From positions 87,900 to 151,899 of the forward strand of contig CAJJAR010000021.1 of the NCBI GenBank assembly GCA_905182105.1: DNA of 64,000 bases, written 5' to 3'. Shown piece by piece: positions 9,151 to 19,545 of the stretch. Made by a program: the position numbers and the translations under genes. Each line of letters opens with the position of its first letter. The stretch's first letter is position 1. Source of the DNA: an uncultured Paracoccaceae bacterium (lineage in GTDB: Bacteria; Pseudomonadota; Alphaproteobacteria; Rhodobacterales; Rhodobacteraceae). Below the pieces are notes generated by a model. It ran no database searches. It was not told the origin of the DNA and worked only from the letters and a program-made list of their open reading frames with translations.

Positions 9151-10317
9151 TCAGCTCCCAACTGGTTGCGCTGTCTCAACCAGGCGCGCAAAAAATGATG
9201 CACCAACTGGTGCCACATCATCGTTAAAATTGTATTCAGGGTGGTGAAGACCGGCACTTGGACCCTGCCCCATGAACAAATACGCACCGGGACGTTTTTC
9301 TAACATGTATGAAAAATCCTCGGATCCCATAACCGGTTCAAAATCATCCACTACAGCCTCAACACCGGATACATCGCGCGCGGCTTTGGTCGCCGTCACA
9401 ACACCCTCTGCTGAGTTATACGTCGTGGGATAACCACGATTATAGACCACCTCAGCTTCACAGCCATAACTTGCGGCTTGGCCCGCTACGATCTCTCTCA
9501 AACGCCGTTCAGCAAGTTCGCGCACCTCAGGAGTAAAACTACGCACAGTACCGTTCATATAGGCCGTATCCGGAATAACGTTGTCCACGGAACCTGTATG
9601 AATTTGCGTGACAGAAATCACCAAACGTTCAGCTGCGTCCACATTGCGACTTACTATAGTTTGGATAGCCTGCGCTATGGAACAAGCCGCCAAAACTGGG
9701 TCAACAGTGCCATGTGGCATAGCGCCATGACCGCCGCGCCCTTTGATATTGATATCAAACACATCGGCGCCAGCCATCAACGGACCTGTTGTTGTAAAAA
9801 ACCCTCCAACTGGAAAATCAGGCATATTGTGGATGCCGTAAACTTGAGAAATGTCAAAGGTATCCAAGATACCCTCTTCGACCATCGCCTCCGCGCCACC
9901 AGTTGATTCTTCATCAGGTTGGAAGATCAGCGCAACGCGGCCAGAAAAGTTACGTGTTTCGCACAAGTATTTTGCCGCCCCCAATAACATTGTTGTATGC
10001 CCGTCATGGCCACAAGCATGCATGCGGCCTTCGTGAGTAGACTGATAATCTAAACCTGTCGTTTCGATGATCGGGAGCCCGTCCATATCTGCACGTAAAC
10101 CAATTGTGGGCCCATCACCTTGACCGTTAACAATCGCAACGATGCCAGTTGTCGCGAATCCAGTTTGGATTTTATCAACACCAAATTCGCGCAATTTTTC
10201 CTCAACAAAAGCAGCTGTTTTGAAGCACTCGCGCCCCAATTCTGGAATCGTGTGCAAATGCCTACGCCATCCAGTCATTTCATCGGCGTAGCCTGCGATA
10301 CGATTAACGATTGCCAT
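9151..10317 (-). CDS. M20 family amidohydrolase (hippurate hydrolase/aminoacylase-like)
   Basis: The 388-residue metallopeptidase-family enzyme shows GLRADMDGLPI (about residue 75), the metal motif MHACGHDGHTT (about 100), QPDEESTGGAEAMVEEG (about 133) and the dimerisation stretch GRGGHGAMPH (about 188). The family hydrolyses N-acyl or amide bonds of amino acids. ATG at 10317 is chosen because AAGGAG lies seven bases upstream; the longer frame to 10392 has no such site. It leads an operon with two ureohydrolases, suggesting degradation of an acylated or amide-linked guanidino compound. This is inference. Confidence 0.88.
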   Translation of the reverse strand: MAIVNRIAGYADEMTGWRRHLHTIPELGRECFKTAAFVEEKLREFGVDKIQTGFATTGIVAIVNGQGDGPTIGLRADMDGLPIIETTGLDYQSTHEGRMHACGHDGHTTMLLGAAKYLCETRNFSGRVALIFQPDEESTGGAEAMVEEGILDTFDISQVYGIHNMPDFPVGGFFTTTGPLMAGADVFDINIKGRGGHGAMPHGTVDPVLAACSIAQAIQTIVSRNVDAAERLVISVTQIHTGSVDNVIPDTAYMNGTVRSFTPEVRELAERRLREIVAGQAASYGCEAEVVYNRGYPTTYNSAEGVVTATKAARDVSGVEAVVDDFEPVMGSEDFSYMLEKRPGAYLFMGQGPSAGLHHPEYNFNDDVAPVGASFFARLVETAQPVGS

Positions 10318-10379
10318 GGGTGGACTCCTTTGCATTATGTCGCTCACATGTATCCAACACTGAACACGAGGGCGCTGCA

Positions 10380-11207
10380 ATGGCCGACACACTGATACAC
10401 GACCAAGATGCTGGAATTGAGCGTTTACTAGAGATCATGCGGCGATTGCGAGATCCAGAAAACGGGTGCCCATGGGACATCGAACAAACTTTTGATACGA
10501 TTGCACCTTACACAATCGAAGAAGCCTATGAAGTGGCTGACGCGATCGAGCGTAAGGATTGGCCTGAACTTGAAGGCGAACTGGGCGACCTCCTGCTGCA
10601 AACAGTTTATCATACCGCAATGGGCGAAGAAGACGGGAACTTTAACTTCCAATCCGTTGTTCGCGCTATTTCGAATAAAATGGTTGCCCGTCACCCGCAT
10701 GTGTTTGGCGATGAATTCCACGATAAATCTGCAGAACAGCAAACGCGCGATTGGGAAGCCATCAAAGCGGCCGAGCGTGCCGGCAAAAAGCAAGGCGGCG
10801 CTTTGGATGGCGTTGCGGTTGGCCTGCCATCTCTGCTTCGAGCATACAAACTTCAGAACCGCGCAGCGCGCGTCGGTTTCGATTGGCCAAGCACTGGTCA
10901 AGTTATCGATAAAATCCAAGAAGAAGCTGCTGAACTGGTGGAGGCACGTGACGAGCTAACCCACGAAGAAATGACTGAAGAGTTTGGTGATTTGATGTTT
11001 GTTATGGCCAACCTAGCGCGTCATCTCAAGATCGAGCCCGAAGAAGCGTTGCGCGCTGCAAACACTAAATTCACAAGGCGTTTTGAAGGTGTCGAAGCCA
11101 AACTGGCTGAGATTGGCAAAACGCCCGCTCAAAGTGACCTTGCTGAAATGGACGCCCTTTGGGACGCCGTTAAAGTCGATGAGCGGAAAAACGGCACATC
11201 GATGTAA
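10380..11207 (+). CDS. mazG: Nucleoside triphosphate pyrophosphohydrolase MazG
   Basis: The 275-residue protein contains two MazG modules. The first has ENGCPWDIEQTFDTIAPY and EEAYEVADAIE with the acidic metal-binding ELEGELGDLLLQ. The second, after residue 150, has VGFDWPSTGQVIDKIQEE and EEFGDLMFVMANLARH. It hydrolyses (d)NTPs to monophosphate plus pyrophosphate and is thought to clean aberrant nucleotides. ATG at 10380 starts the conserved sequence; the frame reaches back to 10311 only through the divergent M20 promoter region. The divergent start codons are 62 bases apart. Confidence 0.94.
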   Translation: MADTLIHDQDAGIERLLEIMRRLRDPENGCPWDIEQTFDTIAPYTIEEAYEVADAIERKDWPELEGELGDLLLQTVYHTAMGEEDGNFNFQSVVRAISNKMVARHPHVFGDEFHDKSAEQQTRDWEAIKAAERAGKKQGGALDGVAVGLPSLLRAYKLQNRAARVGFDWPSTGQVIDKIQEEAAELVEARDELTHEEMTEEFGDLMFVMANLARHLKIEPEEALRAANTKFTRRFEGVEAKLAEIGKTPAQSDLAEMDALWDAVKVDERKNGTSM

Positions 11208-11278
11208 GCGCGGACTTCTTTCCTTAACTTATCTGCATGAACCGCTTATCTACTTGTGCAATCGAACCAACTTAGCCC

Positions 11279-12232
11279 ATGGATCCTGACATGCCTCCAC
11301 GTAAGATCATTATCGATACGGACCCCGGACAGGACGACGCTGTTGCAATTCTATTAGCACTTGCTAGCCCTGAAGACATTGAAGTTCTGGGAATCACCGC
11401 TGTTGCAGGCAATGTGCCGCTAGAATTGACCCAAAAGAACGCACGGGTCGTGTGCGAACTGGCGGGCAAAACGGACGTACCAGTTTTTGCAGGTTGTGAT
11501 CGCCCAATGGGACGTCAGCTTGTAACTGCGGAACATGTCCATGGAAAAACAGGGTTGGATGGCCCAAGCTTGCCTAATCCAGTTATGCCATTGCAGGACC
11601 AACACGCCGTTGACTTCATCATAGATACGTTGCGCCGCGAGGATTCAGGAACTGTCACCTTGTGCGTACTGGGCCCTTTGACCAACATAGCTACGGCTTT
11701 CGAAAAAGCCCCTGATGTTATTGAGCGTGTTCAACAAATCATTCTAATGGGTGGTGCATATTTTGAGGTTGGAAATATTACACCTACTGCAGAGTTCAAC
11801 ATTTACGTCGACCCAGAAGCTGCTGAAATAACGTTTAAAAGTGGTGTTGATATTGTTGTATTGCCACTCGACGTCACCCACAAGGCATTGGTCACTCAAC
11901 CCAGAAATGACGCTTTCCGTGACCTTGATACCCCATCCGGTATCGCCGTTGCGCAAATGACCGATTTTTTCGAACGCTTCGACAAAGAAAAATATGGCTC
12001 AAGCGGAGCACCTTTACATGACCCATGCGTCACGGCCTATTTGATCGCCCCCGAATTGTTTTCAGGCCGCCATATTAACGTAGAAATCGAAACCCAATCC
12101 GACTTGACCCGCGGAATGACAGTGGCCGATTGGTGGGGTGTTACAGACCGCCCAGCCAACGCGACATTCATTGGCGACTTGGACGCCGACGGATTCTTTG
12201 CACTCTTGGTTGAGCGGATTGGCCGTCTGTGA
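11279..12232 (+). CDS. Nucleoside hydrolase (inosine-uridine preferring family)
   Basis: The 317-residue enzyme has the family's N-terminal calcium-binding aspartate cluster in IIIDTDPGQDDAVAILLAL, then AEHVHGKTGLDG, LGPLTNIATAFEKAP, ILMGGAYFEVGNITPTAEFN and the C-terminal APLHDPCVTAYLI. It cleaves the N-glycosidic bond of ribonucleosides for base salvage. Base preference cannot be assigned. An ATG at 11291 is an equally good start. Its stop overlaps the GTG start of the following acetyltransferase. Confidence 0.93.
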   Translation: MDPDMPPRKIIIDTDPGQDDAVAILLALASPEDIEVLGITAVAGNVPLELTQKNARVVCELAGKTDVPVFAGCDRPMGRQLVTAEHVHGKTGLDGPSLPNPVMPLQDQHAVDFIIDTLRREDSGTVTLCVLGPLTNIATAFEKAPDVIERVQQIILMGGAYFEVGNITPTAEFNIYVDPEAAEITFKSGVDIVVLPLDVTHKALVTQPRNDAFRDLDTPSGIAVAQMTDFFERFDKEKYGSSGAPLHDPCVTAYLIAPELFSGRHINVEIETQSDLTRGMTVADWWGVTDRPANATFIGDLDADGFFALLVERIGRL

Positions 12233-12678
12233 GCGCTGTTCTCACACTTGGCAAACCCGAGCATCTTGAAAAATTGTTTTCATTGGTCACGTCCTATCAC
12301 GCAGAAGCTGGCATTACACTATCGGACGAGGCACGCTTTGCAGGTGTAGCCCCGCTGCTTGAGGGCATACCACACGGCGTTGCTTACCTGATTGGACCAC
12401 CACGATCTCCCATCGGCTATATTATTATAACTTTTGGGTGGTCCTTAGAATTGGGTGGCACGGACGGAACTATCAATGAGTTCTACGTACGCTCTGGCGT
12501 GCGTGGGCGTGGTGTAGCAACCGAGACATTGCAAAAGCTGCCCAAAGCCCTGGGCGACGCCGGATTGGTTGCATTGCATCTGCAACTTAGCAATATTGAC
12601 GACACCAACAGACGGCTTTTCACCCGTGTAGGTTTTGCTGTGCGTGAAAACCACCATGTGATGACCCGCAAATTCTAA
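12229..12678 (+). CDS. GNAT family N-acetyltransferase
   Basis: The 149-residue protein has one GNAT domain. The acetyl-CoA loop reads VRSGVRGRGVATE (about residue 90), followed by LHLQLSNIDDTNRRLFTRVGF, the usual beta-5/alpha-5 end of the fold. GTG at 12229 is chosen as start because it overlaps the stop of the nucleoside hydrolase (GTGA). The substrate is unknown. It is probably co-transcribed with the hydrolase and selO. Confidence 0.85.
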   Translation: MSAVLTLGKPEHLEKLFSLVTSYHAEAGITLSDEARFAGVAPLLEGIPHGVAYLIGPPRSPIGYIIITFGWSLELGGTDGTINEFYVRSGVRGRGVATETLQKLPKALGDAGLVALHLQLSNIDDTNRRLFTRVGFAVRENHHVMTRKF

Positions 12679-12698
12679 CTTAGACTCAAGGTGTGCCA

Positions 12699-14111
12699 AT
12701 GCCACTTAATATTCCATTTGATAATACTTATGCAGGACTACCTGACGGCTTTTTTGTATCCCAAAATCCAACGCCTGTAAAAGCGCCCTCCTTGATCGCT
12801 TTCAATAAAGACTTGGCAAATTTGCTTGGTTTTGATGGTGGTGACATCGATGAAATGGCACAAACCTTTGCGGGCAATATTGTCCCAACGGGCGCTGCAC
12901 CCCTTGCTCAGTTGTATGCGGGTCACCAATTCGGAAACTACAATCCGCAATTGGGAGATGGCCGCGCCGTCTTGCTGGGTGAAGTCGTTGGCACTGATGG
13001 TTTGCGCCGTGACATTCAGTTGAAAGGCTCCGGTCCCACACCATACAGTCGTAATGGTGATGGCCGTGCGTGGCTTGGCCCAGTATTACGAGAATACGTT
13101 GTTTCCGAAGCGATGCACGCTCTTGGCATTCCGACAACACGCGCTTTAGCAGCTGTACAAACAGGTGAACCCGTGTTCCGCGAATCTGCGTTTCCGGGTG
13201 CAGTGTTGACACGTGTTGCGCGCAGCCACTTGCGGGTTGGTACATTTCAGGTATTTGCCCATCGCGGTCGACTAGATGACCTTCAAACTCTTACGGACTA
13301 TGCCATCCAACGCCACTACCCTGATGCAACGGGCCCAATGGATTTGCTTCGCTCGGTCTGTGCCGCCCAAGCTGAATTGATACCGGCGTGGATGTCAGTC
13401 GGGTTCATTCACGGCGTCATGAATACTGACAACTGCTCCATAAGCGGTGAAACCATCGACTACGGCCCTTGTGCTTTTATGGACGCCTATTCTGAACGAC
13501 GTGTCTTTAGTTCAATCGATCGTGGAGCACGTTATGCCTTCGCAAACCAACCAGACATTGCGGTTTGGAACATGGCGCAGCTTGCGACCTCGCTTTTACA
13601 ATTGGCTACTGACAAAGAGCGTGCAGTTGAAGAAGCAACCGCGATTGTCCATGCTATGCCAGCGCAGCTTGAAGCTGATTGGCTAAAGAGATTTGGCGCG
13701 AAAATTGGGCTTGCTGCCGCGACACCATCGGATCATGTAATGATCGAAGGTTTGCTCCAATTGATGGAAAAAGATGGTTCTGATTTCACAAATACCTTTG
13801 CAGCGCTTGGAACTGAATCCGCACGTGATCAGTTTCTAGATCGTAAAGCGTTCGATGCTTGGGCTGTTACTTGGAATGCTCGACTTACTCATGAGGCCGG
13901 TCCGAATGCTATCATGGCAGCCGCGAACCCAGTTATCATCCCACGCAATCATCGGATTGAAGAAATGATTCAAGCCGCTGTCGCCGGAGACTTGGCCCCA
14001 TTCGAGCGATTAAATAAGGCGCTCGCGACCCCCTTCGAGGCCATTGATGATGATCTGCACCGCGCACCATCGGCCGCACAAATCGTACCAGCTACGTTCT
14101 GTGGGACCTAA
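12699..14111 (+). CDS. selO: Protein adenylyltransferase SelO (YdiU/UPF0061 family)
   Basis: The 470-residue pseudokinase-fold enzyme belongs to the SelO family, which transfers AMP to Ser/Thr/Tyr of proteins and protects against oxidative stress. Recognisable blocks are YAGHQFGNYNPQLGDGRA, DIQLKGSGPTPYSRNGDGRA, LREYVVSEAMHALGIP, and the catalytic-loop region HGVMNTDNCSISGETIDYGP. It ends ATFCGT, with the conserved C-terminal cysteine. ATG at 12699 has AAGG at a good distance; a GTG two codons upstream is less likely. Its 3' end overlaps the convergent EamA gene by four bases. Confidence 0.93.
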   Translation: MPLNIPFDNTYAGLPDGFFVSQNPTPVKAPSLIAFNKDLANLLGFDGGDIDEMAQTFAGNIVPTGAAPLAQLYAGHQFGNYNPQLGDGRAVLLGEVVGTDGLRRDIQLKGSGPTPYSRNGDGRAWLGPVLREYVVSEAMHALGIPTTRALAAVQTGEPVFRESAFPGAVLTRVARSHLRVGTFQVFAHRGRLDDLQTLTDYAIQRHYPDATGPMDLLRSVCAAQAELIPAWMSVGFIHGVMNTDNCSISGETIDYGPCAFMDAYSERRVFSSIDRGARYAFANQPDIAVWNMAQLATSLLQLATDKERAVEEATAIVHAMPAQLEADWLKRFGAKIGLAAATPSDHVMIEGLLQLMEKDGSDFTNTFAALGTESARDQFLDRKAFDAWAVTWNARLTHEAGPNAIMAAANPVIIPRNHRIEEMIQAAVAGDLAPFERLNKALATPFEAIDDDLHRAPSAAQIVPATFCGT

Positions 14112-14983
14112 CGGCGGTTTATCAAAAAGATGCCGGCTGCAACCAATCCAAGTGCCATCCAAATTTGAACCCCAATCTGTTCGTCCAACAGTAGCCAGCC
14201 CAAGATCACTGCAAACACTGGTGACAAAAAGCTAAATGAAGCTACAGAAGATGCTGGATACATTTTCATCAGCGAAAACCAGATTAAAAAGCCAAAGCTG
14301 GCAACAGCGAAGATCTGAAATAACATTCCTGCAATGTGGATTGGTTCAATTTCGCGCATAAACCCACCAAAAAACGGGGCTGCGAACAACAACAATGGTG
14401 CTGACACGATCAGTTGCCAGATCAGTTGCTGTTCGGCGGACACCTCAGACAAAGGCGTTATACGCACACATAGCGCTATGCCAGCCCAACTAAGTGCCGC
14501 ACCCAAAGCCAGCAGGTCACCGAGAAGAATAGCCTCGCCAGAGCTACGGTCCAAAACGGCTAAAGCAACACCTGCCATTGCCAAGCCAAGGCCAAGTGTA
14601 CGCAGGCCCGAAAGTCGTTCACCCGGCAAAAGAACGTGTGCAAACAGAGCCAGCCAAACTGGCATCGAATAAAAGATGATCGAAGCTCGTGAAACCGTGG
14701 TCAAATCCAATGCTGTAAACAGACACATGAATTCAAACGTGAACAAGAGACCCGAGACAATTCCGCCTATCAAAGCCGCGCGCGGCAGCTTGATCCCTAC
14801 CCCTCGCCAATACATCCAAACCATCAGAACCAGCATTGCACCTAACGACCGGACCCCAGCGCCAAACACCGGCTCGAACCCACCGGTCGTGACTTTGACG
14901 ACAACCTGATTAAAAGCCAAATGCAGTGCAAATAGAGACAGCGCGACTGTCCCAAAGGTGTCCATTTGTTTTTTGCGTTTCAT
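14108..14983 (-). CDS. EamA/DMT-superfamily transporter
   Basis: The protein has ten hydrophobic segments in two EamA repeats. The first begins TVALSLFALHLAFNQVVVKV; the second begins around AILLGDLLALGAALSWAGIAL and ends in a basic INRR tail. Such carriers usually export metabolites, often amino acids. The substrate is unknown. The start is uncertain. ATG at 14983 gives a basic leader (MKRKKQ) before the first membrane helix. The frame extends to 15043, and none of the candidates has a clear ribosome binding site. Confidence 0.8.
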   Translation of the reverse strand: MKRKKQMDTFGTVALSLFALHLAFNQVVVKVTTGGFEPVFGAGVRSLGAMLVLMVWMYWRGVGIKLPRAALIGGIVSGLLFTFEFMCLFTALDLTTVSRASIIFYSMPVWLALFAHVLLPGERLSGLRTLGLGLAMAGVALAVLDRSSGEAILLGDLLALGAALSWAGIALCVRITPLSEVSAEQQLIWQLIVSAPLLLFAAPFFGGFMREIEPIHIAGMLFQIFAVASFGFLIWFSLMKMYPASSVASFSFLSPVFAVILGWLLLDEQIGVQIWMALGLVAAGIFLINRR

Positions 14984-15108
14984 GAATGCAAAAGGCCGCG
15001 CAAAGTTCCGGTTGTCAATGTGGGGTGTTGCGAGTGTCATCACAAACAGAAACCATCAAAACGAAAAACGCCGGAGCAACCAAATGCTCAGGCGTTTCCT
15101 ATACTAAG

Positions 15109-16434
15109 TTAGGAAGCAGCTGAACCGCCACCTGCACCGCCACCAGAACGACGACGTTGACCTCCACCGCCACCTGGCTTGCCTCCAGCTCCTGGACGAC
15201 CACCGCCGCCAGAACGACCGCCGCCGCCACCTGGGCGACCGCCGCCTGGGCGACCACGACCACCGCCACCGCCACGCTGCTTTGGTTTTACTTCTTCCGA
15301 AGGCTCCCACATACGACCAGAAGCCACCGGAATAGTCATTTTCATGGTCTTTTGGATGTCCTTCAATTCTTTCATCTCGTCTGGTGCGCAGAATGCGATT
15401 GCAGCGCCATCCTTACCTGCACGTGCAGTACGACCAATACGGTGAACATAGTTGTCCGGTACGTTTGGCAATTCGTAGTTATAAACGTGTTTCACATCTG
15501 GAATGTCCAAACCACGAGCCGCAACATCTGTAGCCACCAACACTTTGATCTGGCCCGCTTTAAACGCAGCAATCGCGCGATCACGTTGACCTTGGGATTT
15601 GTTGCCGTGGATCGACCCCGCAGCATAACCCGCTTTTTCCAAAGTTTTAGAAAGCTTCTCCATACCGTGTTTTGTACGACCAAATACTAAAGCACGTTCG
15701 TCACGGTGTTTGTCCAACATTTCGATCAAAAGTTTAGATTTCTCAGCCTTCGCAATGAAGTGGATTTCCTGGGTGACTTTGTCTGCCACTTTCCCTGGAG
15801 GTGAAACTTCGATGCGAATCGGGCTTGTCAGATAGCTGTTTGCGATCTCGTTCATTTGTTTTGGCATTGTGGCCGAGAACAACATTGTTTGACGGTCTTT
15901 TGGCAACATCGATGAAATACGGCGCAATGCGTGGATAAAGCCAAGATCCAACATTTGGTCGGCTTCATCCAAAACAAGAAACGATGTTTCTTGCAGGTTC
16001 AACGCACGGCGTTCCATCAAATCGATCAAACGGCCCGGTGTAGCAACCAAAAGATCTATACCACGTTCAACACGGTTAATCTGTGCTTTGATTGATTGAC
16101 CACCAACGACAAGGCCTGTTTTCAGCGGCGTGCCATCAGCCAACGTTTTCAAGGTTGCAGCAATTTGGCTGGCCAATTCGCGCGTTGGTGCAAGGATCAA
16201 ACCCCGTACGGTTTTTGGAGCAGGTTTGCCGCCCGCTTCCATCATTTTCGCAATCAACGGCACACCAAAAGCAGCTGTCTTACCTGTACCCGTTTGGGCA
16301 AGGCCCATAACATCACGCCCGTTCATTGCATGTGGGATTGCTTGTTTCTGGATAGGTGTTGGATCTTTTAGACCCATCTCATGTAACCGTTTAACCAGTT
16401 GGTCTGGCAGGCCCATCATTTCAAAATCGCTCAT
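15109..16434 (-). CDS. rhlE: DEAD-box ATP-dependent RNA helicase (RhlE-like) with Gly/Arg-rich tail
   Basis: The 441-residue helicase has the complete motif set: PTPIQKQAIPHAM (Q motif), AQTGTGKTAAF (I), PTRELASQI (Ia), ATPGRLIDL (Ib), VLDEADQMLDLGF (II), FSATMP (III), VATDVAARGLDIPDV (V) and YVHRIGRTARAGKDG (VI). After residue 385 the chain becomes a Gly/Arg/Pro repeat tail typical of RNA-binding RGG regions. It unwinds RNA, for example during ribosome assembly and in the cold. ATG at 16434 is preceded by AAAGGA; the upstream extension of the frame is not conserved-looking. A leader of up to 314 bases separates it from the divergent Fur-family gene. Confidence 0.93.
   Translation of the reverse strand: MSDFEMMGLPDQLVKRLHEMGLKDPTPIQKQAIPHAMNGRDVMGLAQTGTGKTAAFGVPLIAKMMEAGGKPAPKTVRGLILAPTRELASQIAATLKTLADGTPLKTGLVVGGQSIKAQINRVERGIDLLVATPGRLIDLMERRALNLQETSFLVLDEADQMLDLGFIHALRRISSMLPKDRQTMLFSATMPKQMNEIANSYLTSPIRIEVSPPGKVADKVTQEIHFIAKAEKSKLLIEMLDKHRDERALVFGRTKHGMEKLSKTLEKAGYAAGSIHGNKSQGQRDRAIAAFKAGQIKVLVATDVAARGLDIPDVKHVYNYELPNVPDNYVHRIGRTARAGKDGAAIAFCAPDEMKELKDIQKTMKMTIPVASGRMWEPSEEVKPKQRGGGGGRGRPGGGRPGGGGGRSGGGGRPGAGGKPGGGGGQRRRSGGGAGGGSAAS
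15120..15290 (-). repeat. Low-complexity Gly/Arg-coding repeat in the helicase tail
   Basis: On the coding strand this stretch is a degenerate tandem array of GGN and CGN triplets. It encodes runs such as GGGGRGRPGGGRPGGGG. It explains the repetitive, artefactual open frames seen on the other strand. The repeat can slip in replication, so its length may vary between strains. Confidence 0.75.
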
Positions 16435-16748
16435 TGTATTCCTTTGGCCCACCCCGAAAAGGAGTGAACACGTCATAAGGTCACTCAGACGGATCACGTT
16501 CCAAGGCCAACTGCCTATGGTACGTCCACTGCGCTGTGCCCCACGCGTGATTTTGGGATCAAAGGCTATACTGCTGACGTCGAGCTTTCTCGTACGTTCA
16601 TATGACTGCTCACGCGGCAGACAGCATAGCTTGGGGCTCACATGAGGGGTGACGGGTGATAAGTCAAGCGAAACGCCAATTGTCTACTGGCTCATGTGTG
16701 TAAAGGTCGCTAAGTTGGAAACCCAGGATACGACAGATTGAGATCACT
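16435..16748. other. 314-base divergent intergenic region (helicase leader / fur promoter)
   Basis: No convincing gene lies here. The helicase ribosome binding site (AAAGGA) is at the left edge. Going rightward, the minus-strand sequence could be a leader of about 200 bases for the helicase mRNA, as is common for cold-inducible helicases. The right 80 bases must hold the promoter of the Fur-family gene. I found no strong inverted repeat and no RNA family I recognise. Confidence 0.4.
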
Positions 16749-17159
16749 ATGCACCGACCCATCATCGCCCGTTGCGAGGCCAAAGGCCTTCGTATGACCA
16801 CACCCCGCCGTGTCATTGCACAGGTATTGCAAGACAGCGATGATCACCCTGACGTGGAAGAACTGTATGCAAGGTCAAATGCCGTTGATGAAGGTATTTC
16901 AATCGCCACAGTATACCGCACAGTCAAACTGTTTGAAGAAGCGGGTATTTTGGACAAGCTAGAATTTGGTGGCGGGCGCGCGCGTTATGAAGATGCAGAG
17001 CGCGAACACCATGACCACCTAATCGATATGAATTCGGGTGAAGTCATTGAATTCGTGGATCCAGACATCGAAGCCCTTCAAGAAAAAATAGCCGCCAAGT
17101 TGGGCTACGAACTACGCGGTCACCGCCTTGAGCTATACGGCGTTCCTAAAAAGCCCTGA
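16749..17159 (+). CDS. fur: Fur-family metal-dependent repressor (Fur/Mur type)
   Basis: The 136-residue regulator has the Fur winged helix (RMTTPRRVIAQVL, ISIATVYRTVKLFEEAGIL) and the metal-binding EREHHDHLIDMNSGEVIEF at about residues 80-98. It lacks the C-terminal CxxC structural zinc site seen in many Fur proteins. Together with IEFVDPDIEALQ this matches the alphaproteobacterial Mur subgroup, which responds to manganese, though iron-responsive Fur cannot be excluded. The gene is monocistronic-looking, with the divergent helicase upstream and an EamA carrier 86 bases downstream. Confidence 0.85.
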   Translation: MHRPIIARCEAKGLRMTTPRRVIAQVLQDSDDHPDVEELYARSNAVDEGISIATVYRTVKLFEEAGILDKLEFGGGRARYEDAEREHHDHLIDMNSGEVIEFVDPDIEALQEKIAAKLGYELRGHRLELYGVPKKP

Positions 17160-17245
17160 CGGCATATTCATCGCTCACCGATGGACAAGCCTGAAACACA
17201 GGCATAAGCCAAGCCTGAACACTCTCATTCGTTAGGCTAAAACCC

Positions 17246-18115
17246 ATGGAAAATTTACGCGGTGCGGCCTTGATGATCTTGGCTATGTTTGGCTTTGCAG
17301 TCGAAGACATGATGGTCAAAGTCATTTCTGTTGATATGCCAACAGGCCAAATCATCTTTTTACTGGGTGGTGGTGGTGCCATCGTCTTTGGCATTTTGTG
17401 TCGTATTCAAGAGCAACCGCTGTTTGAGCGAAAGATGCTGTCTCGTCCCATTTTGTTGCGGTCTCTTGCCGAACTGGTAGGCACATTGGGCTACGTAACT
17501 GCTATCACGCTAACGCCCATTTCAACAGCCTCTGCCATTTTACAAGCAACCCCACTTCTCGTTACTTTGGGTGCCGCTGTACTTTTTGGTGAGATGGTGG
17601 GCTGGCGCCGTTGGTCTGCGATCTTTATTGGGTTCTTTGGTGTGCTATTGATTATACGCCCCGGTACCGATGGATTTGATCATCTTTCCTTGATTACCTT
17701 AGTTGGCGTGCTCGGCCTTGCAGGGCGCGATTTGGCTACGCGCGGCGTTCCGAAAGATACATCATCCATGCAACTAAGCTTCCTTGCGTTTCTAACTTTG
17801 GTTCCTGCCTCAATGATCCTATCATTGGGTGCACAAACACAGTGGATTGCGCCAACGCAGACCATTTGGTTGCTGGTGATAGGGGCAACGATCATCACCG
17901 CCCTTGCCTATTACGCCATTGTCGCTGCCATGCGTGTTGGTGAAATCAGTTTCGTCACTCCATTCCGTTACACCCGTTTGATTTTCGCACTGATCTTTGG
18001 AATCGTGATCTTTGGCGAGCGCCCCGATGTGTTAACGCTAACAGGTTCGGCGATCATCGTGTTATCAGGCATTTACACAGTTTGGCGCGAAAGACGTATA
18101 AAGCAGGCTATTTAG
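17246..18115 (+). CDS. EamA/DMT-superfamily transporter
   Basis: The 289-residue membrane protein has ten predicted helices in two EamA repeats, starting LRGAALMILAMFGFAVEDMMV and with the second repeat from about residue 150. It ends in a basic tail (WRERRIKQAI). It resembles the RarD/YdcZ-like exporters of small metabolites; the substrate is unknown. It lies between the Fur-family gene and eno on the same strand but is separated from both, so an operon is not obvious. Confidence 0.85.
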   Translation: MENLRGAALMILAMFGFAVEDMMVKVISVDMPTGQIIFLLGGGGAIVFGILCRIQEQPLFERKMLSRPILLRSLAELVGTLGYVTAITLTPISTASAILQATPLLVTLGAAVLFGEMVGWRRWSAIFIGFFGVLLIIRPGTDGFDHLSLITLVGVLGLAGRDLATRGVPKDTSSMQLSFLAFLTLVPASMILSLGAQTQWIAPTQTIWLLVIGATIITALAYYAIVAAMRVGEISFVTPFRYTRLIFALIFGIVIFGERPDVLTLTGSAIIVLSGIYTVWRERRIKQAI

Positions 18116-18195
18116 TCGCTAAAATGGAATTTTTCGTCGCAAATATGCGTCAAACCCCTTTTACAAAAACCCTTGGGCTTGTAAGAGGCCCTTAA

Positions 18196-19497
<1,302 letters not shown>

Positions 19498-19506
19498 GTG
19501 ATTTCA

Positions 19507-19534
19507 CATGCGGGCGGCACGGATCGCCCGCATG
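19507..19534. terminator. Perfect 10-bp stem-loop between convergent eno and FAD oxidoreductase genes
   Basis: CATGCGGGCG (19507-19516) and CGCCCGCATG (19525-19534) are exact inverted repeats with an eight-base loop, placed nine bases after the eno stop. The stem is GC-rich, but a long T-tract is missing on either side. It probably acts as a bidirectional terminator or mRNA 3'-end stabiliser. Confidence 0.7.
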
Positions 19535-19545
19535 TATCCCATCAA

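Noticed and set aside
10317..10392. N-terminal extension of the M20 hydrolase to 10392.
   Set aside because: The extension runs into the divergent mazG start, and a strong ribosome binding site precedes the ATG at 10317.
14871..14887. GGCTCGAACCCACCGG, which resembles a tRNA T-arm read on the other strand.
   Set aside because: No acceptor or anticodon arms can be folded and it lies inside the EamA gene.
15157..15690. Long plus-strand open frame over the helicase, rich in Thr/Ala.
   Set aside because: It is a shadow of the Gly/Arg repeat and the DEAD-box coding sequence.
16434..16641. N-terminal extension of the helicase to 16641.
   Set aside because: The extra 69 residues are not helicase-like and AAAGGA directly precedes the ATG at 16434.
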